Shown: positions 54,621 to 62,820 of the stretch, one piece after another
How positions within the stretch are numbered: position 1 is the first letter of the stretch
Layout of the letters: each line of letters opens with the position of its first letter
Assembly (NCBI RefSeq): GCF_030811535.1
Contig: NZ_JAUSQX010000001.1
Span: 248,001-312,000 of the forward strand
DNA: 64,000 bases
Source: Trueperella bonasi
Lineage (GTDB): Bacteria; Actinomycetota; Actinomycetes; Actinomycetales; Actinomycetaceae
Direction of reading: 5' to 3'
The notes under the pieces: generated by a model
Seen by the model: only the letters and a program-made list of their open reading frames with translations
Database searches by the model: none
Told to the model about the DNA's origin: nothing
Position numbers and translations under genes: made by a program

Positions 54621-54820
54621 AGATTGGATCAGACCAAAGCTGGCAGGACTAAGTAACTCGCATTTCCAAACCGGGCAGATGTCACTCACGTGGCACACGT
54701 TTAACGTGCCAGGTTTGAGTGTTTAGTGCCCGGTATGCGGAGAAAGCTCTCCCGCATAAGTGATTGGTGGCCGGTTTACATGGCGCGGTCTTACCTATCG
54801 CACCATCGCAGAAGTATGAG
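54621..54820. other. intergenic stretch between the surface-protein promoter and tRNA-Glu
   Basis: Two hairpins are seen. TGGCAC and GTGCCA enclose ACGTTTAAC (about 54691-54711). ATGCGG and CCGCAT form the outer arms near 54735-54761, with a weaker inner stem. The latter may end the tRNA transcript. No coding sequence. Confidence 0.4.
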
Positions 54821-54893
54821 TACCCCGTACCGGATTTGAACCGGTGTTACCGCCGTGAGAGGGCGGCGTCCTAGGCCGCTAGACGAACGGGGC
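54821..54893 (-). tRNA. tRNA-Glu (anticodon CTC)
   Basis: Acceptor GCCCCGT/ACGGGGT (G1-U72), anticodon stem CCGCC/GGCGG with loop CTCTCAC (anticodon CTC), T arm ACCGGTTCAAATCCGGT, discriminator A. CCA is not encoded. It lies about 60 nt downstream of tRNA-Gln on the same strand. Confidence 0.96.
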
Positions 54894-54951
54894 CTAATTC
54901 GCGGAAAACCGCAATGATCTTTCGACCGTCCAACGGCCAGAGGCCGTTTCG

Positions 54952-55023
54952 CTGGGGTACCAGGACTCGAACCTAGACTAAATGAACCAGAATCACTCGT
55001 GCTGCCAATTACACCATACCCCA
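54952..55023 (-). tRNA. tRNA-Gln (anticodon CTG)
   Basis: Acceptor TGGGGTA/TACCCCA, anticodon stem AGTGA/TCATT with one G-U pair, loop TTCTGGT (anticodon CTG), T arm CTAGGTTCGAGTCCTGG, discriminator G. The unpaired-type first base U1-A72 is typical of tRNA-Gln. CCA is not encoded. Transcribed first in the pair with tRNA-Glu. Confidence 0.95.
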
Positions 55024-55058
55024 TGGAGTTCCTCCCAAAAGGAGGGCAACGAGTATTT

Positions 55059-55087
55059 ATCGTACCTAGCGTCACCACGCTAGGCAA
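55059..55087 (-). promoter_or_regulatory. promoter of the tRNA-Gln/tRNA-Glu pair
   Basis: On the minus strand TTGCCT (55087-55082) and TACGAT (55064-55059), 17-nt spacer. The spacer region contains an 8-bp dyad, CCTAGCGT-CACC-ACGCTAGG (55065-55084). Confidence 0.6.
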
Positions 55088-55204
55088 ACCGCAGCCCACG
55101 TGAAGGTACTCACCTCGCCTATTATCGCCACGCACACCATGCACACCTTTCTACTTTCTCTAAACTGAAACCACGCCAGCCACCACCGTAAAGGAGATAT
55201 CGAC

Positions 55205-56386
55205 GTGGGGTCATTGAGGAGCGCAAATAGGCGGGTCGCAGATTGGCACCCGCTCAAACTCAAGGTTCATCCTGGCATTCAAGGGCGGATCGTCATCCGC
55301 CAGATGGCCCACGAACTGAGCGCAATCAGCGATCTAAGCCAGCTCGAAGCAATCCCACCCGTCGAGTTCTTGCCCGAAGCCGATCCCTTGAACTCCGGTT
55401 CGCTTGCCGACCTGACGTTTGTGGGCGACGTTAACGCCAACGACGATTATGACGACCTTTTTTCACATATCCCAAAGCATGACGCCTCACTGGCTGAGAT
55501 CACCGATTTTATTCAGAATTATTGGCGAGTGGCGTTTGACTGGATAGAAGCCGCACTTGCCGCAAACCTGATAACCCATGCGATGGTTCGCCGCGCGCTC
55601 AGTAACGCCACAGTGGGGTACGCGTTTGGAGAACATCAGCGCTCCATCGCAGTGGATTCACTGGCAACCGCACAGCAGCGGGACCAAGCAGATGGATATT
55701 TCTCGACAATCCTTCAGCTTCCGGGACTCGAGGATTGGCATGCCCTGCCCACTCGCGCACACGTCGAATATCGCGATGATACGAATGCCCGCTTGCAGCC
55801 CGGCTCGCCTCCCAGCATTGGCAACGTACAGTGGTGGGCCAGTTCTCAAATTCCGGTTCCAGTGTGGATCGCCTACGACCTCGAAGATCCACAGGTTTTT
55901 GCCGAGGACGATGATCAACTCACTGACAAGGCCCTTGACCTGATGGGCATGACACGCGAAGCCTACCTGGCCGATCGTGCTAGACAGCAGGCCCAAGAGG
56001 TGCCTATCGAATCCACGGCCCAAGTTTATGGCGACGACGCCGGGGACTTCCCCATCGATCACCCACTGCACGAGCTACACGAGCTGAACCTCTACGAGCT
56101 CACAGACACCAACAGCCTACGCGCGCTCCTCGAACGGTATCCGGCCAGGCTTAGCCCCGTTGAGGATTCCTGTCTCTACGACGATTGGGCGGGCATCGAC
56201 GCACCAATCAACCTCGTTGTCAATTGGACCGAGTTTGCGCGAGATTACGACGGCGTACGCTTCGGCGTACCCGCCGCCTTGCAGCTTGCATACGTGCCCG
56301 TCGTCGTTGACAACAGCGGAACAGTAATGCTGACCGGGTGGACGCCCGGATCGACGATCTATTTCATCGATCCGACCCGATCCTGA
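55205..56386 (+). CDS. hypothetical acidic protein, 393 aa
   Basis: I do not recognise the family. The GTG at 55205 follows GGAGATATCGAC, and a TAAACT hexamer lies at 55161-55166. The protein is acidic and soluble with no signal peptide. It has Trp/Tyr-rich patches (FIQNYWRVAFDWIEAAL, GNVQWWASSQIPVPVWIAYD) and a C-terminal beta-like end (LAYVPVVVDNSGTVMLTGW). It lies between tRNA-Gln and the convergent gltX with only 9 bases before the gltX stop. Could be a conserved hypothetical restricted to close relatives. Confidence 0.8.
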   Translation: MGSLRSANRRVADWHPLKLKVHPGIQGRIVIRQMAHELSAISDLSQLEAIPPVEFLPEADPLNSGSLADLTFVGDVNANDDYDDLFSHIPKHDASLAEITDFIQNYWRVAFDWIEAALAANLITHAMVRRALSNATVGYAFGEHQRSIAVDSLATAQQRDQADGYFSTILQLPGLEDWHALPTRAHVEYRDDTNARLQPGSPPSIGNVQWWASSQIPVPVWIAYDLEDPQVFAEDDDQLTDKALDLMGMTREAYLADRARQQAQEVPIESTAQVYGDDAGDFPIDHPLHELHELNLYELTDTNSLRALLERYPARLSPVEDSCLYDDWAGIDAPINLVVNWTEFARDYDGVRFGVPAALQLAYVPVVVDNSGTVMLTGWTPGSTIYFIDPTRS

Positions 56387-56395
56387 CAAAGCTCG

Positions 56396-57877
56396 CTAGA
56401 GCGTAGAACGGAATCGGCGCAAACGCGCCAAGGTCTCATCCTTGCCGAGGATCACCTTCGAATCAACAACCGGCAAGGAGACGTTCGTACCAGTCATCGC
56501 CACGAACAGCGGCTGGAACGAAAAACGCGCCTTGATGTCAAGCGCCTGAGTCACATGCTCGTCCACGGCCGCCTTGATGGCGTCTATTGACCAGTCATCG
56601 ATGTGCTCGAATGCGGTGATTGCAGCGTCGAGGACGGCGGGCGCGGTGTCACGTAACTTTGACACCGCCTTTTCCTGATATTCGAGTTCATCCGCGCCCT
56701 TGAACAGAAAGTCCATCAGCGCGGGGGCTTCACCGAGCAGCTGGATGCGGGTCTGGACCAGCGGAACCGCGGCGTCTAAGATCGCCTGCGCATCGGCGTC
56801 GAGATCGGCGTAATTCTCCGAATCCACGAGGCCCTCTGCCTTCAGATAGGGCAGGATCCGGTCGCGCAGATCGCTCACCTCGAGTCGGCGGATGTGCTCG
56901 GCGTTGATTGCTACAGCCTTCTTGTTATCGAAGCGCGCCGGATTTGGATTCACGTCGTGAACATCGAACTTTTCGATCATTTCATCGATGTCGAAAAGGT
57001 CGCGGTCCGGGGCGACCGACCAGCCGAGCAAGCCAAGGTAATTCAGCAGGCCCTCCGGGATCATGCCCCGTTCGCGATGAAGTAACAGATTCGCTTCCGG
57101 ATCGCGCTTGGAAAGCTTCTTGTTCCCCTCACCCATCACATACGGCAGGTGCCCATATTCCGGCAACACCTTCGCGATACCAAGCTCAAGAAGTGCGCGA
57201 TACAGGACGATCTGGCGCGGCGTGGAAGAGAGCAGATCCTCACCGCGCAACACGTGAGTGACCTCCGTGATCGCGTCATCCACAGGGTTCGTCAGCGTGT
57301 AAAGCGGCTGACCGTTGGCCCGCATAATCACGTAATCGGGGGTCGAACCAGCCTTAAAAGTGACCTCCCCGCGCACCATATCCGTAAACGTAACGTCCTT
57401 ATCCGGCATGCGCATCCGCAAAACCGGCTCGCGCCCCTGTTCGCGATAGGCTGCCTTCTGTTCCTCGGTAAGATCACGATCGAAACCGTCGTAGCCCAAC
57501 TTGGGGTTGCGACCCGCCGCAACGTGGCGAGCTTCGGTCTCCTCCGGCGTCGTAAACGATTCGTAGGCGTAGCCGGCCTCGAGAAGCTTGCGTGCTACGT
57601 CCGCGTAAATCTCCATCCGCTGGGACTGCCGGTACGGTTCGTGTGGGCCACCGACCTCGACCCCTTCATCCCAATCGAGCCCTAGCCAACGCAAAGAATC
57701 GAGGAGTTGCAGGTAGGACTCTTCCGAATCTCGCTCCTGATCGGTGTCCTCAATTCGGAAAATAAACGTGCCCCCCGTGTGGCGCGCATAAGCCCAATTA
57801 AACAGGCAGGTGCGGATCAGCCCGACATGCGGGGTGCCCGTGGGTGATGGACAAAATCTAACGCGAACTTCACTCAT
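56396..57877 (-). CDS. gltX: glutamyl-tRNA synthetase
   Basis: A 493-aa class I aminoacyl-tRNA synthetase. The HIGH-like motif is PTGTPHVGL at the N-terminus, the RIEDTDQER glutamate-site motif follows, and the KMSKS loop reads KLSKRDPE. In bacteria lacking glutaminyl-tRNA synthetase it also charges tRNA-Gln, followed by GatCAB amidation. That is usual for actinobacteria and fits the adjacency of tRNA-Gln and tRNA-Glu. Confidence 0.97.
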   Translation of the reverse strand: MSEVRVRFCPSPTGTPHVGLIRTCLFNWAYARHTGGTFIFRIEDTDQERDSEESYLQLLDSLRWLGLDWDEGVEVGGPHEPYRQSQRMEIYADVARKLLEAGYAYESFTTPEETEARHVAAGRNPKLGYDGFDRDLTEEQKAAYREQGREPVLRMRMPDKDVTFTDMVRGEVTFKAGSTPDYVIMRANGQPLYTLTNPVDDAITEVTHVLRGEDLLSSTPRQIVLYRALLELGIAKVLPEYGHLPYVMGEGNKKLSKRDPEANLLLHRERGMIPEGLLNYLGLLGWSVAPDRDLFDIDEMIEKFDVHDVNPNPARFDNKKAVAINAEHIRRLEVSDLRDRILPYLKAEGLVDSENYADLDADAQAILDAAVPLVQTRIQLLGEAPALMDFLFKGADELEYQEKAVSKLRDTAPAVLDAAITAFEHIDDWSIDAIKAAVDEHVTQALDIKARFSFQPLFVAMTGTNVSLPVVDSKVILGKDETLARLRRFRSTL

Positions 57878-57910
57878 AATACTTCTAGGTTACCGCGCTA
57901 AAGTGTAAAC

Positions 57911-59065
57911 ATGAATTTTGACGACATCACACTCGACCAGCTCCGTTCGGCAGGCTCCCGCAAGTGGGCCACCAACCCTGACCACATCGGCATGTTCGTT
58001 GCCGAAATGGATCTGGGCCTGGCCGAACCGATCAAAAAGGTTCTGCGCGACTATGCCGACAGCCCCGGGATTGGCTACCGATCTGCTGCTGCCAAGCGCG
58101 CTCTACAAGAGGCAACTGCGGGGTGGATGGCGCAAAACACGGCGTGGGCTCCCCAGCCTGGCCAGATTTTCGCAGTACCCGATGTCGTCTCTTCCGCTCG
58201 TGTGGTGATCGACCAGTTAACCACACCCAACTCCCCCGTCATTTTGCCCACACCCGCATACATGGGCTTCACCGCTCTCGTGCCCGCCATGGGCCGGGAC
58301 ATGCTCGAGGTGCCTTCCAAGATTGTGGACGGGCGATACGAGCTTGACCTCAATGGGATTCGGGCAGCTTTTGAACAGGGCGCCGAATGTTTGCTCTTGG
58401 TCAATCCGGCCAATCCTGCAGGGCGCGTGTATGAGCGCTATGAATTAGAACAGCTGTCCGCGGTGGTCTCGGATTATCCGGATGCGATTGTATTCTCTGA
58501 CGATATTCACGCACCGCTCGTGCTTGACGGAACTCATATTCCGTACGCTAGCGTTAACGACTTAGCTGGCACGCATACAGTCACGGCGATAGCGGCTTCC
58601 AAAGGGTGGTCGATTCCAGGGCTCAAGTGCGCTCAACTCGTACTGTCCAATCCCGAACATGAAGCCCGCCTCGAGCCCTATCTCGGATGGGCTGCCTCGA
58701 TCGCCTCAACGGTTGGCGCGGCGGCCACGATTGCTGCCTACACCGAAGGCGACATGTGGCGAACCGAGGTGATCGAATATCTGCGTGGAAACCGAGATCT
58801 TTTCGCTGACGCTGTGGGCCGTTGGCCAGGCGTATGGGCACCGCATATCGAGGGCACCTACATTGGCTGGTTAGATTTTAGCGATGCGATTGAAACTGGC
58901 GCTGTGACTACCCCGCCCGCTTCGTGGTTACACGAGAAGTGCGGGGTCGTCCTCACGCCAGGAACCGCGTGCGGAAGCGATTACACAAACTTCGCGCGCA
59001 TCATTTTGGCGACGCCCCGCCCGATCCTCGAAGAGGCGATATCGAAAATTGATGCCGCATTCTAG
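57911..59065 (+). CDS. PatB/MalY-type PLP aminotransferase (cystathionine beta-lyase-like)
   Basis: A 384-aa fold-type I PLP enzyme. FVAEMDLGLAEPIKK, PGIGYRSAAAKRALQEA, and VFSDDIHAPLVLDG are MalY/PatB-like, and the PLP lysine is in AIAASKGWSIPGLKCAQ. Family members cleave C-S bonds of cystathionine or cysteine conjugates, linking it to sulfur metabolism. TAAAGT lies seven bases before the ATG and there is no ribosome binding site, so leaderless translation is likely. Stop overlaps that of the convergent FAH gene. Confidence 0.88.
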   Translation: MNFDDITLDQLRSAGSRKWATNPDHIGMFVAEMDLGLAEPIKKVLRDYADSPGIGYRSAAAKRALQEATAGWMAQNTAWAPQPGQIFAVPDVVSSARVVIDQLTTPNSPVILPTPAYMGFTALVPAMGRDMLEVPSKIVDGRYELDLNGIRAAFEQGAECLLLVNPANPAGRVYERYELEQLSAVVSDYPDAIVFSDDIHAPLVLDGTHIPYASVNDLAGTHTVTAIAASKGWSIPGLKCAQLVLSNPEHEARLEPYLGWAASIASTVGAAATIAAYTEGDMWRTEVIEYLRGNRDLFADAVGRWPGVWAPHIEGTYIGWLDFSDAIETGAVTTPPASWLHEKCGVVLTPGTACGSDYTNFARIILATPRPILEEAISKIDAAF

Positions 59066-59829
59066 GCGGAAGCAACTACGGGATTTCGTAGCTCGCCGAT
59101 CCCTTCGATTGCGCACACGACGTCGTCGCCCACGTTCGTCGCAATGGCTGGGAACGGGCTACCAGTGATGATGACGTCACCAGGAAGCAGCGTGAAAACC
59201 TGGGAGACTTGGGAAACGATCTGCGGCACGTCACGCACCAGATCGGCAGTCGTTCCTCGCCCGCGTTCTTCTCCGTTGACTGACACCGTGATCTGGAGAT
59301 CGGACGTGTCCAGATCTGTCACGATTATTGGACCGATCGGGCATGCGGTATCGAAACCTTTTGCCCGGGCCGAACGCGGGTCTTCAACCAGACTTGCCAT
59401 GTCTGTGACGTCATTTGCGATCGTGTAGCCGAAGATCACGTCCTTCACACGTTCTACCGGAACGTCCTTTGCGATCCTCGAGATGACGATGGCAAGCTCG
59501 GGCTCATGCCGCACATCCGAAGCCCATGGCGGAATTGTGATCGGCACATTCGGTCCGACGACCGACGTGTTGGGCTTGAGGAAGGTCAGCGGAAGCGAGT
59601 TTGGATCCGGATGAAATTCGGGGGCAGGATAGGCATCGGCGAGTCCGACAACTTTTGACCTCGGGATAATTGGCGAGACCAGATTTGCGTCTGCACGGTT
59701 AACAATCTGGCCGGTTGGCTCAAGACCTGCGTACATGGGGTCATCAGCGAGGACGTGGTAGTTTCCCGTGCCTTCATCGACAACGGCGAAGCGGGGGCCT
59801 TGATTTAACGTTAGTCGCGCGATCTTCAT
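59062..59829 (-). CDS. fumarylacetoacetate hydrolase family protein
   Basis: A 255-aa FAH-superfamily enzyme, acting on C-C bonds of acylpyruvates or oxaloacetate-like keto acids. The domain (about 60-250) has VGLADAYPAPEFHPDP, FLKPNTSVVGPNVPI, the metal ligands in VRHEPELAIVI and the later GYTIANDVTDMA. In actinobacteria such a gene is often near gltX. It begins four bases after the metal permease gene, so it may be read from the importer operon. The substrate is not determined. Confidence 0.9.
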   Translation of the reverse strand: MKIARLTLNQGPRFAVVDEGTGNYHVLADDPMYAGLEPTGQIVNRADANLVSPIIPRSKVVGLADAYPAPEFHPDPNSLPLTFLKPNTSVVGPNVPITIPPWASDVRHEPELAIVISRIAKDVPVERVKDVIFGYTIANDVTDMASLVEDPRSARAKGFDTACPIGPIIVTDLDTSDLQITVSVNGEERGRGTTADLVRDVPQIVSQVSQVFTLLPGDVIITGSPFPAIATNVGDDVVCAIEGIGELRNPVVASA

Positions 59830-59833
59830 GCCG

Positions 59834-60706
59834 CTAGCTTACTGGCATTTTTAGTTTACCGGCATTTTCCCGACGCGTAAGTATGGGGCGGCGAGTCCGA
59901 TTTGTTGGCCAAATCTTTCGTGCAATGAACGCCAGCAAAATTCCCACGACGGCGCTCATGACGATCGCGCCGCCTGGTCGAATATCGTTCGTGTAGGAAA
60001 CCGATAGCCCGATGACCATGTGCACGATACCCAAGCCCACGGATGTCAGCATGGCCTGTTTGTAACTACGGCAAAGAATCAGAGCTGTTGCGACGGGGAG
60101 CACCATGAGCGAAACGACGAGCAGCGCGCCCACCACTTTTGCAGCAAGAGCCACAGTGACGGCAGCCAGCGCGGTGAAGATGGCATTGAGGATATCAACC
60201 CGCGTTCCCGAAAGGCGCGCAAGATTCGGATCGACGGCGATATCCAAATAGCTTCCGTAAAAGACGATCGATGTGAAAACTACGAGCACGAAAACAATCG
60301 CGGTCAGGATTAGATCGAATTGGGTCACGACCGTAATCGATCCAAAAAGATAAGAATCGAAGGTTCGCCCCGATGGCGCGAGATCCGAAAGTATCACCGC
60401 TAGGCCAAGGCCAGCTGAGAGTGTGACTGCCGTGGCAAGATCACCGTATTGCGGCCACTTTTTCCGGATCCCTTCGATGAGGAATGCGCCGACAACGGAA
60501 ATAATAATCGCGCCCACGACCGGGTTAAATCCAGCGATTAAGCCGAGCGCGACGCCGGCTAGCGAGGAGTGCGAGAGCGCGTCGGCCATCATCGATGTTC
60601 GCCGGTTAACCATGATCACGCCAATAAGCGGAATCGCCGCGGCCAGCATCAACCCAACCAGGAACGTGCGTCGCACAAATTCAAACTCACTAAGAAGCGC
60701 AATCAT
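59834..60706 (-). CDS. metal ABC importer permease (ZnuB/MntB-like)
   Basis: A 290-aa family 3 (ABC-3) membrane protein with about eight hydrophobic segments. The start reads FVRRTFLVGLMLAAAIPLIG, and MADALSHSSLAGVALGLIAG is the family signature. It should carry Zn, Mn or Fe across the membrane with the ATPase and binding protein encoded upstream. Its start overlaps the ATPase stop by four bases. Confidence 0.93.
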   Translation of the reverse strand: MIALLSEFEFVRRTFLVGLMLAAAIPLIGVIMVNRRTSMMADALSHSSLAGVALGLIAGFNPVVGAIIISVVGAFLIEGIRKKWPQYGDLATAVTLSAGLGLAVILSDLAPSGRTFDSYLFGSITVVTQFDLILTAIVFVLVVFTSIVFYGSYLDIAVDPNLARLSGTRVDILNAIFTALAAVTVALAAKVVGALLVVSLMVLPVATALILCRSYKQAMLTSVGLGIVHMVIGLSVSYTNDIRPGGAIVMSAVVGILLAFIARKIWPTNRTRRPILTRRENAGKLKMPVS

Positions 60707-61422
60707 TTTGTCAGCCTTCCCTCTTCCAAAAGATAGGTGGTGGAAACATCGAGGTGGTGGTGAACAGTGTCAACATCGTGCGTCACGATAAGAATCGTGA
60801 TCCCTTCATCTTTATTGAGCCCATGCAAAATATCCAGAAAATCGGCTCTGCTTTCCTTGTCGACGCCCGTGGTTGGCTCATCGAGCACGAGAAGCTTAGG
60901 ATCCGCCAAGAGCGCGCGGGTAATCATGACTCGTTGCTGCAAGCCACCCGATAGTTCACTGAAGGGAACATGTAAGAAATCTTCAAGGCCCATCTTTTCA
61001 ATAGCCTCGGCGGTGCGCTGCAGGTGCTGCTTACGAGGAATCTTCACTGGCCCAAATTCACGCGCTAGCCCTTGGACTGCCAGTTCTTGTACGGTGACTG
61101 GGAATGAGATACGGGCCATCACGTTCGCTTGAGGCACGTATCCAACTTCCTTAAGGGGGCGCTCCGCGCGAACCTTCTGCCCCATAACTGTGAGGGAACC
61201 TTCGTTGGCTTCCAGCTGCCCGATAATCACCTTTAGGAGCGTGGATTTTCCACACCCATTTTCACCGGTGATCACGACGGCCTCACCCATCGGCAACGAG
61301 AAATCAATATCTTTCAAAACCGGGAACCGGCCGTAACTAAAGGCCAGGTCCTTGGCTTCGACTGCGAGCTCTGGTTGCACATTCCGCTCGTGAACGTTTG
61401 CGGCTTCATTTTGCAAAGTCAT
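60703..61422 (-). CDS. metal ABC importer ATPase (ZnuC/MntA-like)
   Basis: A 239-aa ABC ATPase with Walker A GENGCGKS, signature LSGGLQQR, Walker B LLVLDEPTTGVD and switch His in IVTHDVD. GGLQQR and the overall length are typical of metal-importer ATPases. It lies 10 nt after the binding-protein gene. Confidence 0.93.
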   Translation of the reverse strand: MTLQNEAANVHERNVQPELAVEAKDLAFSYGRFPVLKDIDFSLPMGEAVVITGENGCGKSTLLKVIIGQLEANEGSLTVMGQKVRAERPLKEVGYVPQANVMARISFPVTVQELAVQGLAREFGPVKIPRKQHLQRTAEAIEKMGLEDFLHVPFSELSGGLQQRVMITRALLADPKLLVLDEPTTGVDKESRADFLDILHGLNKDEGITILIVTHDVDTVHHHLDVSTTYLLEEGRLTK

Positions 61423-61432
61423 GTGTGCCTAA

Positions 61433-62755
61433 CTAGTAGATAGATTCGTGTAAGTTACTCAGATTCATCTCAAGATAAGCTGCATAGCCTTGTTCGTACA
61501 GCCCGTCGTCTGGATCAATATGTTCCATGGATGCTAACGGCAATGCGCTTGCGTTCGCCTCATCGACGATGGTTTGAATTCCGGGATCTTCCAGTCCGAA
61601 TTCATAGTAGAGAACCTCAATATTATTTTCTTTGACCTGGCGAATGGTCTGAGTAATCGCGTAGAGACTCGGAGCGGAATTGGACGTCAATCCCTGCAGG
61701 CTTTGCTGTTCCAACCCAAAGTCCCTTGCCAGATACGCAAACGCGTTGTGCGAGACGATAAACGTTCGATTATCTGCACTCTCAAATTTATCTTTGTACT
61801 CGTTTTGAATCCGAGTTAGTTCACGGACGACATCGAAGCGATTTTTCTTAAAGGTGGATTCGTGGTCTGGGTAGAGATCACGCAAAGCGCCATCAATGGC
61901 GTTACAGTATCGTTTGGCATTGATGACGGACATCCACGAGTGAGGATCAAAAGTGACTGCATCAGTGCCCGTACTGGATCCCTCGATAACTGGCGTGAAT
62001 TCAATCTTCTGATCGTTGGAATCGACGATCCAATAGCTAAGGATTTCTTGGGAAACTCGGTCTGCAGCGAAATACCACTGTTCGTCTGTACCGGGTACGG
62101 AAAAGGTAACTGTGCCCGATTCGTGGCCCATATCAATGTTAAAGACTTGCCCATCGATGAGATCGAACTCTTCGCGCTGAGCAACGGGCACACCTTCATC
62201 TGCCATGACATCTCGTCCACGTTGAACGAGATCGCCAGTTGATGTTCCTGGCTCTGCAGTGAAGAATGCAGCTCGCATATTCTTTTCGTGGGTGTGCCCA
62301 AAAACGAGCCGGTAGGTTTTGCCAGGTTCTAAGGGAACACTCGCTAAGAATTGGAACTCTCCAAGCGCGGCAGCACCCTTATAGGTAATGAGGTCAACGT
62401 AATCTGAGAGTTTGAGAATGGGTAGATTCGGAAAGTTTTCTTCAACTTGGGGCAACCATGCTTCCATGTTTGCACCATTTACCACGAGTAGATCGGCATG
62501 CACGAGATCTTGAATAGCCCGTGGAGAAGGCTCCCACATGTGTGGGTCGTGCCCATCCGGCATAAAGGACACAACCTCGAATTCATCTCCCGCAATCGAT
62601 TCAACGAGACTACGAATCGGATAGAAGGAAGCAAAAATAGCTGGCCGGCCTTCTTTGACGGCCTCAAGCGTTTGGGAGGACTGTTGCGAACATCCGGCGA
62701 GTGCGCCGATAGCAGTGAGCACACTCAGATTCAGGAAATTCCGGCGAGAAATCAT
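61433..62755 (-). CDS. metal-binding lipoprotein of the ABC importer, ZnuA-like with an inserted domain
   Basis: A 440-aa cluster A-I binding protein. The N-terminus has SRRNFLN and a lipobox GALAGC (Cys22). Metal ligands by comparison are His72 (GHDPHMWEPSP), His272 (FDPHSWMS), His336 (VSHNAFAYLARDFGL) and an acidic residue in YYEFGLEDPG. Usual proteins are ~300 aa. Here about 135 residues (131-265) are inserted between the N-lobe and the second ligand; the insert contains GHTHEKN and beta-like strands (GTVTFSVPG, EQWYFAADRV). The start is ATG 62755 (MISRRNFLN); the longer frame runs through a hairpin. Confidence 0.9.
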   Translation of the reverse strand: MISRRNFLNLSVLTAIGALAGCSQQSSQTLEAVKEGRPAIFASFYPIRSLVESIAGDEFEVVSFMPDGHDPHMWEPSPRAIQDLVHADLLVVNGANMEAWLPQVEENFPNLPILKLSDYVDLITYKGAAALGEFQFLASVPLEPGKTYRLVFGHTHEKNMRAAFFTAEPGTSTGDLVQRGRDVMADEGVPVAQREEFDLIDGQVFNIDMGHESGTVTFSVPGTDEQWYFAADRVSQEILSYWIVDSNDQKIEFTPVIEGSSTGTDAVTFDPHSWMSVINAKRYCNAIDGALRDLYPDHESTFKKNRFDVVRELTRIQNEYKDKFESADNRTFIVSHNAFAYLARDFGLEQQSLQGLTSNSAPSLYAITQTIRQVKENNIEVLYYEFGLEDPGIQTIVDEANASALPLASMEHIDPDDGLYEQGYAAYLEMNLSNLHESIY

Positions 62756-62775
62756 ACTCTGCAATTCACATTCTA

Positions 62776-62812
62776 AAGGTGGTGGGTGGCGCAAAGCGCC
62801 ACCCACCACCTT
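62776..62812 (-). terminator. strong hairpin between zinT-like and znuA-like genes
   Basis: A perfect 17-bp palindrome with a 3-nt loop (62776-62792/62796-62812), eight nt after the zinT-like stop on the minus strand, followed by TTTAGAATG. It may attenuate transcription so that the lipoprotein is made in excess over the importer. Confidence 0.75.
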
Positions 62813-62820
62813 GGCATCTA

